Assembly: GCA_018857735.1 (NCBI GenBank)
Contig: JABMCL010000194.1
Location: forward strand, 744,501 to 808,500
DNA from: Alviniconcha marisindica
Lineage: Eukaryota; Mollusca; Gastropoda; Provannidae
Direction: 5' to 3'
Length of the DNA: 64,000 nt
The position numbers and the translations under genes were made by a program. This document shows, in pieces, positions 21,459 to 32,530 of this stretch (position 1 is the stretch's first letter; the number at the start of each line of letters is the position of its first letter). Under the pieces are notes generated by a model. The model worked only from the letters and a program-made list of their open reading frames with translations, did not search any database and was not told the DNA's origin.

Positions 21459-22325
21459 TTAGACATTGGGGAAAAAGGGATACGACTGCACTGGATACGG
21501 TGGGAAAACTGCACCGCTGTACTCTGAGAAAGCGTGTGCCTGGCGCGGCTTTGTTCCCTCCCCGCTTCCTTGGCTGGGCTTTGCTCCCTCCCCTGCAGTC
21601 CAGCTGGACCCTTCCCTCTTCTTGTGTTTCCTCATGTGAACGTCCAGGCTGTTCTTCTGGGGAAAGGCCGCGTCACACTGGTCACACTTGTAGGGCTTCT
21701 CCCCTGTGTGCAGCCTCTCGTGGACCTTCAGGTTGTAGGCCACCGTGAAGCTCTGCCCGCACTGGACGCACACGTGCGGACGCTTTCCCGAATGGCACTT
21801 CTTATGCTTCGCTAGAGTTCCTGGGCGGTAGAACACCTTGGGGCACAAATCACAGAGGAATTGTTTCTTCTTCAAGTGAGTGTATTTCATGTGTTCGTCA
21901 AGGACGATCTTGTCATAGAAGGCTTTCCCGCACAGTTCACAGATGTGGGTGCGACGCCGTGGCGCTGAGGGGTGCTTGTGGTCCGTGTGGTATTTGAGGT
22001 AGCACTGCACATGTGTGGCGTACGGACAAAATTCACAGACAAACTTTTTCTCAACCACTTCTCCGTGTGTCTCGATGTGATTGAGGAAGGAGTTTCTGTC
22101 TCCAAAAACCGCCCCGCATGTGTAGCACAGAATCTTGGACCTTTTCCGTCCGTCTGTCAGGAACAAGTCACGCTGATAGTCACTGAGGCCCGTGTCTTGT
22201 GGACACATTTTCACACAGGTGATTTGCTTTTGCTCAGTGTTCACCCGAATGTGCTGGCCGAATTTCCTACGGTGAGGGATGATGGTGTCACACTTCAGGC
22301 ACTTGTAACTAACGAGATGACGATT
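21459..22325 (-). CDS. Module 2 proximal terminal exon C3: six-finger C2H2 protein
   Basis: This terminal exon starts after CTATGTTTCAG at 22326 and is open in phase 0 for 288 residues to a stop at 21461-21459. The N-terminal module is VSYKCLKCDTIIP, HIRVN, then C-x3-CPQD. Six C2H2 fingers span about residues 60-235 and end with YKCDQCDAAF...HMRKH after HTGEKPY. The ~50-residue tail has a short GEG-x-KP repeat and ends in GAVFPPYPVQSYPFFPNV. It is the C exon closest to exon B (23851-23793), so it is probably the default partner; the spliced A+B+C3 frame gives 369 residues from exon A on. An ATG at 22358 lies in the intron upstream of the acceptor and is not taken as the start, because the conserved sequence shared with paralogues begins at the splice site. 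Confidence 0.92.
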   Translation of the reverse strand, partial: NRHLVSYKCLKCDTIIPHRRKFGQHIRVNTEQKQITCVKMCPQDTGLSDYQRDLFLTDGRKRSKILCYTCGAVFGDRNSFLNHIETHGEVVEKKFVCEFCPYATHVQCYLKYHTDHKHPSAPRRRTHICELCGKAFYDKIVLDEHMKYTHLKKKQFLCDLCPKVFYRPGTLAKHKKCHSGKRPHVCVQCGQSFTVAYNLKVHERLHTGEKPYKCDQCDAAFPQKNSLDVHMRKHKKREGSSWTAGEGAKPSQGSGEGTKPRQAHAFSEYSGAVFPPYPVQSYPFFPNV

Positions 22326-23399
22326 CTGAAACATAGAAACAATTTGAAATTCATGCACAACTTTCTAGTAACCCATCCTGAGTCTGTTCTTGTTTAATAT
22401 TTATTGACCTCACTTTTTAGGGACGGGGCTGTATGTATTTTTCCGGGTGCAAGCAACAAGGGAAAGAAGAGACAAAGGGACTCACACAAAGCTCTGTCAC
22501 AGTTTGAACTGCCAGATCCTTGTGCAGTTTGTAAACGTTATAAGGGCACTCGTATCCCCGTACAATCCAAACAGTGACCCTTCAGGCAATTCACCCGTGA
22601 ACCCTACAGGGGCCGTCTTATTCCTGGGCAATGAAACACTTACCTTGTGCAGTTCAGCAGAAGACTCTACAAGGGCACTCTTATTCCAGCACAACTTAAC
22701 CACTTACTCCTCAGGGGCACTTTTCCCTTGGAAACTCACTTTCATTCAGTCACTTAGTCTTTAAAGGCAATTACATTCCTGTGTCACGTTTCTATTTGCT
22801 CTCTCAGGGCACAGCTCTTATTCATCTGCAGTTCTACCACTTACTCTGCGGTGGACTTTTATCCTGAGCACTTCCACCTCTCTTCTGGGGCACTCTTCCA
22901 AACTGCCTGTGGGACTTGGATGTAACTGTAACAACCTGCCGTGTCTGCCACTAGAATTTCCACACAGCCCAAGTCTGCAAGCATGCTAGAACCTGCGTAA
23001 ACTTCCAGTTCTTAAACAATCTTTCCGGGTGGGTGGGAGCAGAGGTCACTGAGCCACTCACCTCCAAAGAGTTAAGCGCCCGGCGAGGAACGGAAAGGGT
23101 GAGTGAGTCAATCAACCTACGGAGAGGGAAGCAAGGAGAAGGAAGCAGGACTGGTGCCTACAGCCCTGGCATGCCAGACACAGCAGACCAAGCACACACT
23201 GGCGCTGTGGCCAGGCACCGCCTCTGTCCTCTCAAACCACATCTGCTGGCCCAACGCCATCACAAATCAAAGCATGCTGATTCCACAACAAACCACATCC
23301 GCTGGCCCAATGTCCTCACAAACCAGAACATGCTACAGATGGCTGATTAGCGACGATGCAAAGACCAAGCTGATTTCACAATGTCAGGAACCCAGCCGC
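22326..23399. other. Module 2 intron between C3 and exon B
   Basis: Non-coding. From 22520 to about 22880 there is a faint ~60-bp repeat with the core ACAAGGGCACTCTTATTCC. No inverted KCLKC fragment is present here, unlike in the introns before the distal C exons. Confidence 0.5.
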
Positions 23400-23640
23400 T
23401 ATAGACAGCTGATTTGGGATGACGCTAAGGACGAGCTGATTCCACAATGTGAGGATCCCAGCTGTTACACACTGCTGATTAGGATAATCTAAGGACAAGC
23501 TGATTCCAGAATGTGAGGATCCCAGCTGTTACACACTGCTGATTAGGATAATCTAAGGACAAGCTGATTCCAGAATGTGAGGTTCCCAGCCATTACACGC
23601 CGCTGAATATGATCAAAGAACAAGCTGATTCCGGAATGTC
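23400..23640. repeat. ~64 bp unit, 3-4 copies
   Basis: Copies of AAGGACAAGCTGATTCCAGA then ATGTGAGGATCCCAGCTGTT; the two central copies are nearly identical. Confidence 0.85.
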
Positions 23641-23792
23641 AGGATGTGAGGATTCCAGGTTTTTCAGGCGGCTGATTATTTAGGGATGATGCTAAAAATA
23701 TGCTGGTTCCCTTTCAGATGTGAGGAAAGAGCTTTTGCAGTGACACCAAACACGATCCAAACGCAAGGCGAGAGGGTTGCATGTGTACTTAC

Positions 23793-23851
23793 CTTCCACA
23801 CTCTCTTCAGCCTGAGAACGCTGTCCTCCATGGAGATGCCATACTGGTCCA
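23793..23851 (-). CDS. Module 2 exon B: 59-nt linker microexon
   Basis: The exon is bounded by GCTGTCACAG at 23852 and the donor GTAAGT from 23792. It is phase 1 in, phase 0 out. After a split Val codon (G|TG) it encodes DQYGISMEDSVLRLKRVWK, similar in pattern to the module 1 exon B peptide. It joins exon A (31028-30843) to any of the three intact C exons in frame. It is the only exon B I can find for the whole C1-C3 array, which suggests alternative use of C exons or loss of other B copies. Confidence 0.78.
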
Positions 23852-24404
23852 CTGTGACAGCAACACAACAAACACCAGTCAACCCCAACATCAGGACATA
23901 CTGCTCTCCCCTACACTACTTTACATGACAAATAAGGGTGGTAACTGAGTCAAGCATCAGGACACAATGTAAACACCAGCTCAGGTCAGTAGCTGGCACC
24001 ACTCAGATAGCACCTGTGGGAAGGAAAGGAACTAGAAGGAAAAAAAGAAGAGCAAAATGTCTTGTCTTCTGCTTTTATTTCAGAAGCAATCTCTTTTCAA
24101 TCAACAAGGACACCTTGTGCTAAAAAATAAAAATAAAAACAACCAGGAAACAAAGAAAAAGACAGGAAAACTAATCAACCATATTTAGCTCCACAAACCA
24201 TGTCCTACTTTATTTCAATTATCTAGGTCTATACAATGACCATGCACCACCCCACCTGAGTTTGACTCACATGACACTTAATTTATATATCTTTTTTTTT
24301 TTTAAATGAGGCTTTGTGGAAACTGGCAAAGTAACAGTGACAGATATTATGCATTGCTAATGATGGCCACAGGCTTCCATGCACTACTGCTGTCCCTAAC
24401 AGCC
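23852..24404. other. Module 2 intron, no feature seen
   Basis: Intronic sequence between exons A and B. Only short homopolymer runs are visible. Confidence 0.4.
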
Positions 24405-25060
24405 TGACAGTGGTGCTGACAGCAGTAATAAGCACCAAGTCCTGACAGTGGTGCTGACAGCAGTAATAAGCACCAAGTCCTGACAGTGGTGCTGACAGCA
24501 GTAATAAGCACCAAGTCCTGACGAGTGGTGCTGACAGCAGTAATAAGCACCAAGTCCTAAGAGTGATACTGACAGCAGTAATAAGCACCAAGTCCTGACA
24601 GTGGTGCTGACAGCAGTAATAAGCACCAAGTCCTGACAGTGGTGCTGACAGCAGTAATAAGCACCAAGTCCTGACAGTGGTGCTGAAACAGATAAGCCCA
24701 GTCCTGACATGGTCTGACAGCAGTAATAAGCACCAAGTCCTGACAGTGGTGCTGACAGCAGTAATAAGCACCAAGTCCTGACAGTGGTGCTGACAGCAGT
24801 AATAAGCACCAAGTCCTGACAGTGATGCTGACAGCAGTAATAAGCACCAAGTCCTGACAGTGATGCTGACAGCAGTAATAAGCACTAACTGAAAGACCAC
24901 CAGCTGTCTGACACCAGTCTTAGCCTGTCTCAACAGGACTGATACTGACTGCAGCACTAAACAGTGAAAGACCACCAGCTGTCTGACACCAGTCTTAGCC
25001 TGTCTCAACAAGACTGATACTGACAGCAGCACTAAACACTAAGGAAAACTGAAAGACCCC
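24405..25060. repeat. Minisatellite, 38 bp unit, ~12 copies, followed by a ~78 bp duplication
   Basis: The unit is CCTGACAGTGGTGCTGACAG then CAGTAATAAGCACCAAGT. One copy at about 24680-24715 is damaged. From 24890 to 25060 a related segment (GAAAGACCACCAGCTGTCTG) is duplicated. Minus-strand open frames of up to 249 residues across it are artefacts of the stop-free unit. Confidence 0.95.
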
Positions 25061-25695
25061 TTTCTGTCCGACACTGGTGCAGTCTTTAAAAAGCTAGGGA
25101 TCTGTGTTGATGGTGCGGCAGCGGTGCAGAAGCATCAGCAGTGACTGCAGAAATATGTAACAGCGAAAAAGCCATGTCGGATCTGATTGCCTGCGTGCAG
25201 TGTGAACTTTCTTAGTGCTCCACAGAGCGATTTATGTAACTGCCACACCGAATCACACCTGCTGCACGGCTGATGATCACACACCTCCGACTAACTCAAC
25301 AGTTGCTGCTCAATCAAGACCCCCACCCCGTCCCCCCTGACTTCATCCACATGATTGACTGATCATTGTTAGTGACATTAGTTGAACTAGTCTGTAGTGC
25401 CATTGCTTTGTGCAATGGGTCGACTTTATGTCACTGGGCTGACTGGCTGACTGGGCTGACTGGCTGACTGGGCTGACTGGCTATTTGTCCCCCTGATCTC
25501 CAGAGTCCACAGCCAGGTGATTTTGCAGTGAGACAGAAAATGTCCATCTCGGCAATCACAGTGCTGAATAGAAATAAAATCTTGGGGAACCAAAGCCTTC
25601 GCACAATAGCAGCTGAAACTAAAAACTGAAGTCACAACAGACTATGCCCATCTGGACGCTTTGGAAAACTCTCCTCTGGCTGCAGTTGCAATGGC
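25061..25695. other. Module 2 intron, no gene seen
   Basis: Contains only a short TGACTGGGCTGACTGGC repeat near 25435-25485. Confidence 0.4.
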
Positions 25696-25750
25696 ATGCC
25701 TGATAACACACACACAGGCAGGTGCACACGCACACACACACGCATGCATG

Positions 25751-25781
<31 letters not shown>

Positions 25782-25806
25782 TTTGTCAAACACACACACA
25801 CACACA
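25696..25806. repeat. (CA)n-rich tract
   Basis: Interrupted CA repeat with GCATGCATG insertions. Confidence 0.92.
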
Positions 25807-25989
25807 GAGGAGATAGATATGAGAAAGAAGAGGAGGCAGGTGGCCCTCAGCACCTGTTCTGTGCCACAGCCAGTGTGGTTGTTCTTCACGGACTACAGGA
25901 GCCTCAGGAGCCTCACTATGGGCCACTCATCCAACAAACCCTCACTGTGGACTACACAGCCAAACAAACACCATGCTATGGATTGAATA

Positions 25990-27180
25990 AACCTTCACTG
26001 TGGACCACTCATCTGAATAAACCTTTACTCTGACCACTCATCTGAATAAACCTTTACTATGGACCACTCATCTGAATAAACCTTCACCATGGATCACTCA
26101 TCTGAATAAACCTTTACTATGGACCACTCATCTGAATAAACCTTTACTATGGACCACTCATCTGAATAAACCTTCACCATGGATCACTCATCTGAATAAA
26201 CCTTTACTATGGACCACTCATCTGAATAAACCTTTACTATGGACCACTCATCTGAATAAACCTTCACCATGGATCACTCATCTGAATAAACCTTTACTAT
26301 GGACCACTCATCTGAATAAACCTTTACTATGGACCACTCATCTGAATAAACCTTCACCATGGATCACTCATCTGAATAAACCTTTACTATGGACCACTCA
26401 TCTGAATAAACCTTTACTATGACCACTCATCTGAATAAACCCTCACCATGGACCACTCATCTGAATAAACCTTCACCATGGACCACTCATCTGAATAAGC
26501 TTTCACTATGACCACTCATCTGAATAAACCTTTACTATGACCACTCTTGTGAATAAACCTTCACTATGATCACTGGAGTATCTGAAAAAACTGTCACTAT
26601 GGATCACACATCCAAACAAACTCCACACAATGCACCACTCATCTGAATAAACCCTCATTAAGCACCACTCATCTGAATAAACCCTCATTAAGGACCATTC
26701 ATCTGAATAAACCATCATTATGGACCACTCATCTGAATAAACCCTCATTAAGCACCACTCATCTGAATAAACCCTCATTAAGGACCACTCATCTGAATAA
26801 ACCCTCATTAAGCACCACTCATCTGAATAAACCCTCATTAAGATGGACCACTCATCTGAATAAACCCTCATTAAGCACCACTCATCTGAATAAACCCTCA
26901 TTAGGACCACTCATCTGAATAAACCCTCAGTAAGGACCACTCATCTGAATAAACCCTCATTAAGCACCACTCATCTGAATAAACCCTCAGTAAGCACCAC
27001 TCATCTGAATAAACCCTCAGTAAGCACCACTCATCTGAATAAACCCTCAGTAAGGACCACTCATCTGAATAAACCCTCAGTAAGGACCACTCATCTGAAT
27101 AAACCCTCATTATGGACCACTCATCTGAATAAACCCTCATTAAGGACCACTCATCTGAATAAACCCTCATTATGGACCAC
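25990..27180. repeat. Minisatellite, 30 bp unit, ~40 copies, with 90-bp higher-order pattern
   Basis: The basic unit is ACCACTCATCTGAATAAACC then TTTACTATGG. Between 26041 and 26400 two copies ending TTTACTATGG alternate with one ending TTCACCATGGAT, giving a 90-bp higher-order unit. To the right the family changes to CCTCATTAAGC and CCTCAGTAAGG variants. Minus-strand open frames (MRVYSDEWS repeats) are artefacts. Confidence 0.96.
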
Positions 27181-27477
27181 TCTGCTGTTTTGGGTCTTGC
27201 TGTGTTAAAATTACAGCTGTTGAACAATAAGCCGTATTGTAATGACTGCCCTCACTGTGCGTCATGGTGCTGAGCGAAGCCCCTCCCCTACCTGCTTCTC
27301 TTTCACACAGTTTGTTTGTTTTACCTTGTTCGTTGTTTGATCTCATCAGTCATATTTTTCCCACTAGGAAAAACATAACTTTTTTGCTTGACGGAACTGA
27401 TCTCTCTTATATAAGGTGTCATTCCAGTCCGCAACGCCTTTTTACATGATGGATAGGATGTGCATGTGGACAATCAC

Positions 27478-27518
<41 letters not shown>

Positions 27519-28512
27519 GCTTGTGTTGTTTTGGGTTGTTGTTTTTTGTTGCTGTTGCTGGTTTTGTTTAGTTGTTGCTGCTGTGTTTTTTGGCTACAAG
27601 TATATACTCTTCATTAAAATTTACAAAAAGTTTATGTCATCAGGTGACAGTACTTGAGTCAACCCACACAATACACATAATTATGATTCAAAGCCTCACT
27701 GTAAGGTGGTAAAACCCCAAATTCACCTTAGTCCTGAATTGTAGTTGCCAAGCAAAGCAATCATGTACAGTGTTCCAAGCCTAGTGACTCTAAATCAAAT
27801 CATGCACAGTGTTCCAAGCCTAGTAACTCTAAATCAAACAGCACTTTAGCCGTGGGGAAACATGTTGAAACTAAACATAATTCTAAAAGAAACTGAAAGA
27901 AAATAAAAGTTGTGATGAGAGGGGGAATGAAGTTAACAAAAGCAATAAAACCCCACAAACAAAGTGTTTTTATAGATCCTTTTTTTCCTTCTCACAGGCA
28001 GATCCCAAGAATACAGGAGAAAAAACAAAAACGTTGTTGGTAATTCTGAACATGCAATACAAAATGTGTACATCCAAAGGAAATGTGCATAGACTAGCTG
28101 TCCCAAATATCCAGAAATATACTGTGACTAAAAGTCCAACTGTTCAGTGCAACCTCAGACAAAACTTACTGAAAGACCACGCCAAAAACTAGTAAACCTG
28201 ATCTCGAGAAGGGCAAGTGGTTTGCTAAAGGGTTTGAACACCTCACTGTCCAGAGGGTTATATAACAGTTTGGGAAAACCTATGCCTCTTACATATTTTT
28301 CAAATGCAGTATGTTGCCCTCGAAACAGTTCTAGCATCTGTCTGGTTGACTATAGCCCTACTGTGTTCGAAGCTGGCATGGGATTTCATTACAGGCAAAT
28401 GCTTACCCAAAACAGGATTTATTCACGGGAGTACTTTTCACTGGGAGTGCAACTGATCTTCATCAGGGATACTACCCTACAATTCACCTTGAACCATTGT
28501 TGGGGGGGGTGA
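27181..28512. other. Module 2 intron, no gene seen
   Basis: Contains a ~32-base poly-T run (27481-27512) and a short two-copy repeat near 27760-27840 (GTTCCAAGCCTAGT). No exon is recognised. Confidence 0.4.
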
Positions 28513-30540
28513 CCCTTGAACCTGTTGTCACAGGGCTGGTCCTTATCAGGGGTTCTGCCACAGTTCATTCTGAACCTGTTGTTACAGGGCTGGTCCTTAT
28601 CAGGGGTTCTGCCACAGTTCATTCTGAACCTGTTGTCACAGGGCTGGTCCTTATCAGGGGTTCTGCCGCAGTTCATTCTGAACCTGTTGTCACAGGGCTG
28701 GTCCTTATCAGGGGTTCTGCCGCAGTTCATTCTGAACCTGTTGTCACAGGGCTGGTCCTTATCAGGGGTTCTGCCACAGTTCATTCTGAACCTGTTGTCA
28801 CAGGGCTGGTCCTTATCAGGGGTTCTGCCACAGTTCATTCTGAACCTGTTGTCACAGGGCTGGTCCTTATCAGGGGTTCTGCCACAGTTCATTCTGAACC
28901 TGTTGTCACAGGGCTGGTCCTTATCAGGCGTTCTGCCACAGTTCATTCTGAACCTGTTGTCACAGGGCTGGTCCTTATCAGGGTTCTGCCACAGTTCATT
29001 CTGAACCTGTTGTCACAGGGCTGGTCCTTATCAGGGGTTCTGCCACAGTTCATTCTGAACCTGTTGTCACAGGGCTGGTCCTTATCAGGCGTTCTGCCAC
29101 AGTTCATTCTGAACCTGTTGTCACAGGGCTGGTCCTTATCAGGGGTTCTGCCACAGTTCATTCTGAACCTGTTGTCACAGGGCTGGTCCTTATCAGGCGG
29201 GTTTTGCCACAGTTCATTCTGAACCTGTTGTCACAGGGCTGGTCCTTATCAGGGGTTCTGCCACAGTTCATTCTGAACCTGTTGTCACAGGGCCTTTGGT
29301 TCCTTATTTTACCTGTTGTCACAGGGCTGGTCCTTATCAGGGGTTCTGCCACAGTTCATTCTGAACCTGTTGTCACAGGGCTGGTCCTTATCAGGGGTTC
29401 TGCCACAGTTCATTCTGAACCTGTTGTCACAGGGCTGGTCCTTATCAGGCGTTCTGCCACAGTTCATTCTGAACCTGTTGTCACAGGGCTGGTCCTTATC
29501 AGGGGTTCTGCCACAGTTCATTCTGAACCTGTTGTCACAGGGCTGGTCCTTATCAGGGGTTCTGCCACAGTTCATTCTGAACCTGTTGTCACAGGGCTGG
29601 TCCTTATCAGGGGTTCTGCCACAGTTCATTCTGAACCTGTTGTCACAGGGCTGGTCCTTATCAGGGGTTCTGCCACAGTTCATTCTGAACCTGTTGTCAC
29701 AGGGCTGGTCCTTATCAGGGGTTCTGCCACAGTTCATTCTGAACCTGTTGTCACAGGGCTGGTCCTTATCAGGGGTTCTGCCACAGTTCATTCTGAACCT
29801 GTTGTCACAGGGCTGGTCCTTATCAGGGGTTCTGCCACAGTTCATTCTGAACCTGTTGTCACAGGGCTGGTCCTTATCAGGGGTTCTGCCACAGTTCATT
29901 CTGAACCTGTTGTCACAGGGCTGGTCCTTATCAGGGGTTCTGCCACAGTTCATTCTGAACCTGTTGTCACAGGGCTGGTCCTTATCAGGGGTTCTGCCAC
30001 AGTTCATTCTGAACCTGTTGTCACAGGGCTGGTCCTTATCAGGGGTTCTGCCACAGTTCATTCTGAACCTGTTGTTACAGGGCTGGTCCTTATCAGGGGT
30101 TCTGCCACAGTTCATTCTGAACCTGTTGTCACAGGGCTGGTCCTTATCAGGGGTTCTGCCACAGTTCATTCTGAACCTGTTGTTACAGGGCTGGTCCTTA
30201 TCATGGGCTCTGCCACAGTTCATTCCCCGAACCTGTTGTCAACAGGGCTGGTCCTTATCAGGGGTTCTGCCACAGTTCATTCTGAACCTGTTGTTTACAG
30301 GGCTGGTCCTTATCAGGGGTTCTGCCACAGTTCATTCTGAACCTGTTGTCACAAGGGCTGGTCCTTATCAGGCGTTCTGCCACAGTTCATTCTGAACCTG
30401 TTGTTACAGGGCTGGTCCTTATCAGGAAGGTCTGACAGTTCATTCGAAAGACCTGTTGCACAGGAGCTGGTCCACTCAGGCGTTCGTGCACGTCAATCTG
30501 AGCCTGTTGTACAGTCGGCTGGTCCTGAAGGACATGTCCT
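28513..30540. repeat. Large minisatellite, 54 bp unit, ~37 copies
   Basis: The unit is TGAACCTGTTGTCACAGGGC, TGGTCCTTATCAGGGGTTCT, GCCACAGTTCATTC. Copies are almost identical from 28600 to 30200, with rare CGTT/GGTT and GTTAC/GTCAC variants. They decay at the right edge (30430-30540). The period is a multiple of three and several frames lack stops. Frames of 241, 304, 359 and 378 residues arise on both strands; they encode 18-residue repeats with no upstream signals, so no gene is called. Confidence 0.97.
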
Positions 30541-30595
30541 CAGTTCACGAAACTGCCCTTCTTGAAACTCTGAGCCAACTTGAGGAAGCGTAAGT

Positions 30596-30836
30596 CCACA
30601 GTCAGAAAGAAGGGTGTGCAGTCAGAAAGAAGGGTGTGCGGTCAGAAAGAAGGTCTGCGGTCAGAAAGAAGGTCTGCGGTCAGAAAGAAGGTCTGCGGTC
30701 AGAAAGAAGGGTGTACGGTCAGAAAGAAGGTCTGCAGTCAGAAAGAAGGGTGTGCGGTCAGAAAGAAGGGTCGGCGGTCAGAGAGAAGGGTCGGCGGTCA
30801 GAAAGAAGGGTCTGCAGTCAGAAAGAAGGGTCTGCG
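30596..30836. repeat. Short minisatellite, 19-20 bp unit, ~12 copies, at an exon donor
   Basis: The unit is GTCAGAAAGAAGGGTGTGCG with length and base variants. It ends a few bases inside the intron after the donor of module 2 exon A. On the minus strand each unit reads TTCTTTCTGACTGCAG or TTCTTTCTGACCGCAG, which looks like a branch point, pyrimidine tract and 3' splice site. Confidence 0.95.
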
Positions 30837-30842
30837 ACTCAC

Positions 30843-31028
30843 CTTCGTTGCACTCAATCTGATGGGCCTTCTTGAGGTGGACAGTCAGGCACTTGGCCTG
30901 GGAGAAGAGCATGCTGCAGGTGGGGCACATGTAGAGGCAGTCGGTCACCTTCTCCTCCTTCACGGTCTGCCACACCGGCCCCCGCTGCCCACCCCCCCGG
31001 CCGTACGCTCGCCCGGCTGGAGCGCTCA
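30843..31028 (-). CDS. Module 2 exon A: single C2H2 finger exon
   Basis: This internal exon of 186 nt has acceptor CCCTTGCAG at 31029 and donor GTGAGT from 30842. It is phase 1 at both ends (2 nt + 61 codons + 1 nt). A Gly/Arg-rich segment (YGRGGGQRGP) is followed by KVTDCLYM and one C2H2 finger, C-x2-C-x12-H-x4-H (CPTC...HLKKAH). It is most like exon A of module 1. No in-frame ATG comes before the finger, so the true N-terminus is in a missing upstream exon. It would serve C3, C2 and C1 through the single exon B at 23851-23793. Confidence 0.87.
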
Positions 31029-31559
31029 CTGCAAGGGAGGGCCAAACAACAGCCACTTTAGTCTCCTGGAGGCCACAGGCGCTTCTCTTCTCTCTCCACC
31101 ACCATCCTACGCCAACACAAGTGCTAGTGACAGTCATACTGTGCGTCATGTTGTGACGGATTAGAAATGAACACCTGTAAAGCTCAAACTGAGAGAGAGA
31201 AACTGGTGATGTTTTACACAGAAAATGATAGGCGCCAGCACGCATAAAGTGTGTGTGCGAGTATGCGTGTGTATGTGTGTACGTGCACGCACATCCATGT
31301 GTGTGTGTGCGCACGTGCACATGTGTGTGTGTGTGCATGTGTTTGTGTGTGTGCGTGCGTGCATGTATGCATGTGTGCGTGCATGTGAGTGTGATGCAAA
31401 TACATGTGTGCATACAAGCTACAAACTGACAAGTATACAATGACAATTTGCAAAAGGGTGCACACACAACAGTAAGAAAAAAACAAGTCATATCTGATGA
31501 CACAAGTACAACATTTCTCCATGATATTAACCATCTTCTACTTCATCATCACAGACCTT
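31029..31559. other. Spacer with TG-rich tract, no exon seen
   Basis: 31240-31400 is an interrupted TG/TGCG repeat. No upstream exon for module 2 is recognised. Confidence 0.45.
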
Positions 31560-32530
31560 TCAGACAAAATGTTGTCTTTCTCCATGTCATCATGGAGCAC
31601 TTTGTTGGCGGGGGGGGGGGGGGGGGGGGGTAGGCACCATGTCATCATGGGGCACTTTGTTGTACTCCATGCTCTACACAAGTGTTTGCTGATATGGTGT
31701 GTGTGTGTGGGTGGGGGGTGGGGGTGGGGGGTTAGGACACCATGTCATGAGAGGGCACTTTGTTGTACTCCATGCTCTACACAACAGTGTTTGCTGATAT
31801 CATGGTTGGGGGGGGGGGGGGCACTTTGTTGTACTCCATGCTCTACACAACAGTGTTTGCTGATATCATGGTGGTGTTGGGGGGGGGGGGGGGGGGGGGG
31901 ACCATGTCATCAGGGGGCACTTTGTTGTACTTCATTCTTTGCGCAATAGTGTTTACAAATGGTCGAGGGGTTGTTTGGAAACACCATGTCAACAGGGGGC
32001 ACTCTCTCCCGTATTCAAGCTTTACATGTTGTAATAATTTGTACGCTATGTAAGGACTGAGGGACTGTAAGAACAGCACACCTTCAAAGGGCATTCCTCC
32101 GTGTACCCCAAGATTTCTTTGCACATTGTGATGTGTAGGCTATGTACAAATTGTAAGGCACTGTTAGGGCACACCAGTCATCAGGGGGAACCCCTTGCAC
32201 GTCATGCTTTACACATTGTGATGTGTGCGCTATGTACAAATTGTAAGGCACTGTTAGGGCACACCAGTCATCAGGGGGAACCCCTTGCACATCATGCTTA
32301 GCACACTGTGTGCTGATGAAGTGGGACAATGCCACACCGTGTCACCAAGTGGCACTGCAACCCCCCCCCCCCCACCACCACCACCACCCCTGTACATACT
32401 GCTTTACATGCCATGTGTTGATGAAGTGGAATGACTGTGGAATTGTTATACCACACCATGTCACCATGATGCAGCACTGCACGCCCCCTTTTACATCATG
32501 CTTTACACATTATGTGAAGAGGAAAATTGT
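31560..32530. repeat. Degenerate ~90-105 bp repeat with poly-G inserts
   Basis: Copies share CACCATGTCATCATGGGGCA, CTTTGTTGTACTCCATGCTC and TTTGCTGATAT. Between several copies lie runs of 15-25 G. Around 32120-32300 two copies of a 92-bp version are nearly identical (GGCACTGTTAGGGCACACCA). Confidence 0.82.

Noticed and set aside
22644..22666. Possible 23-nt microexon (AG, then SSAELHK, then GTAAGT) with the correct phases 1 and 0
   Set aside because: It lies in a degenerate local repeat, has no similarity to the B peptides, and module 2 already has a convincing exon B.
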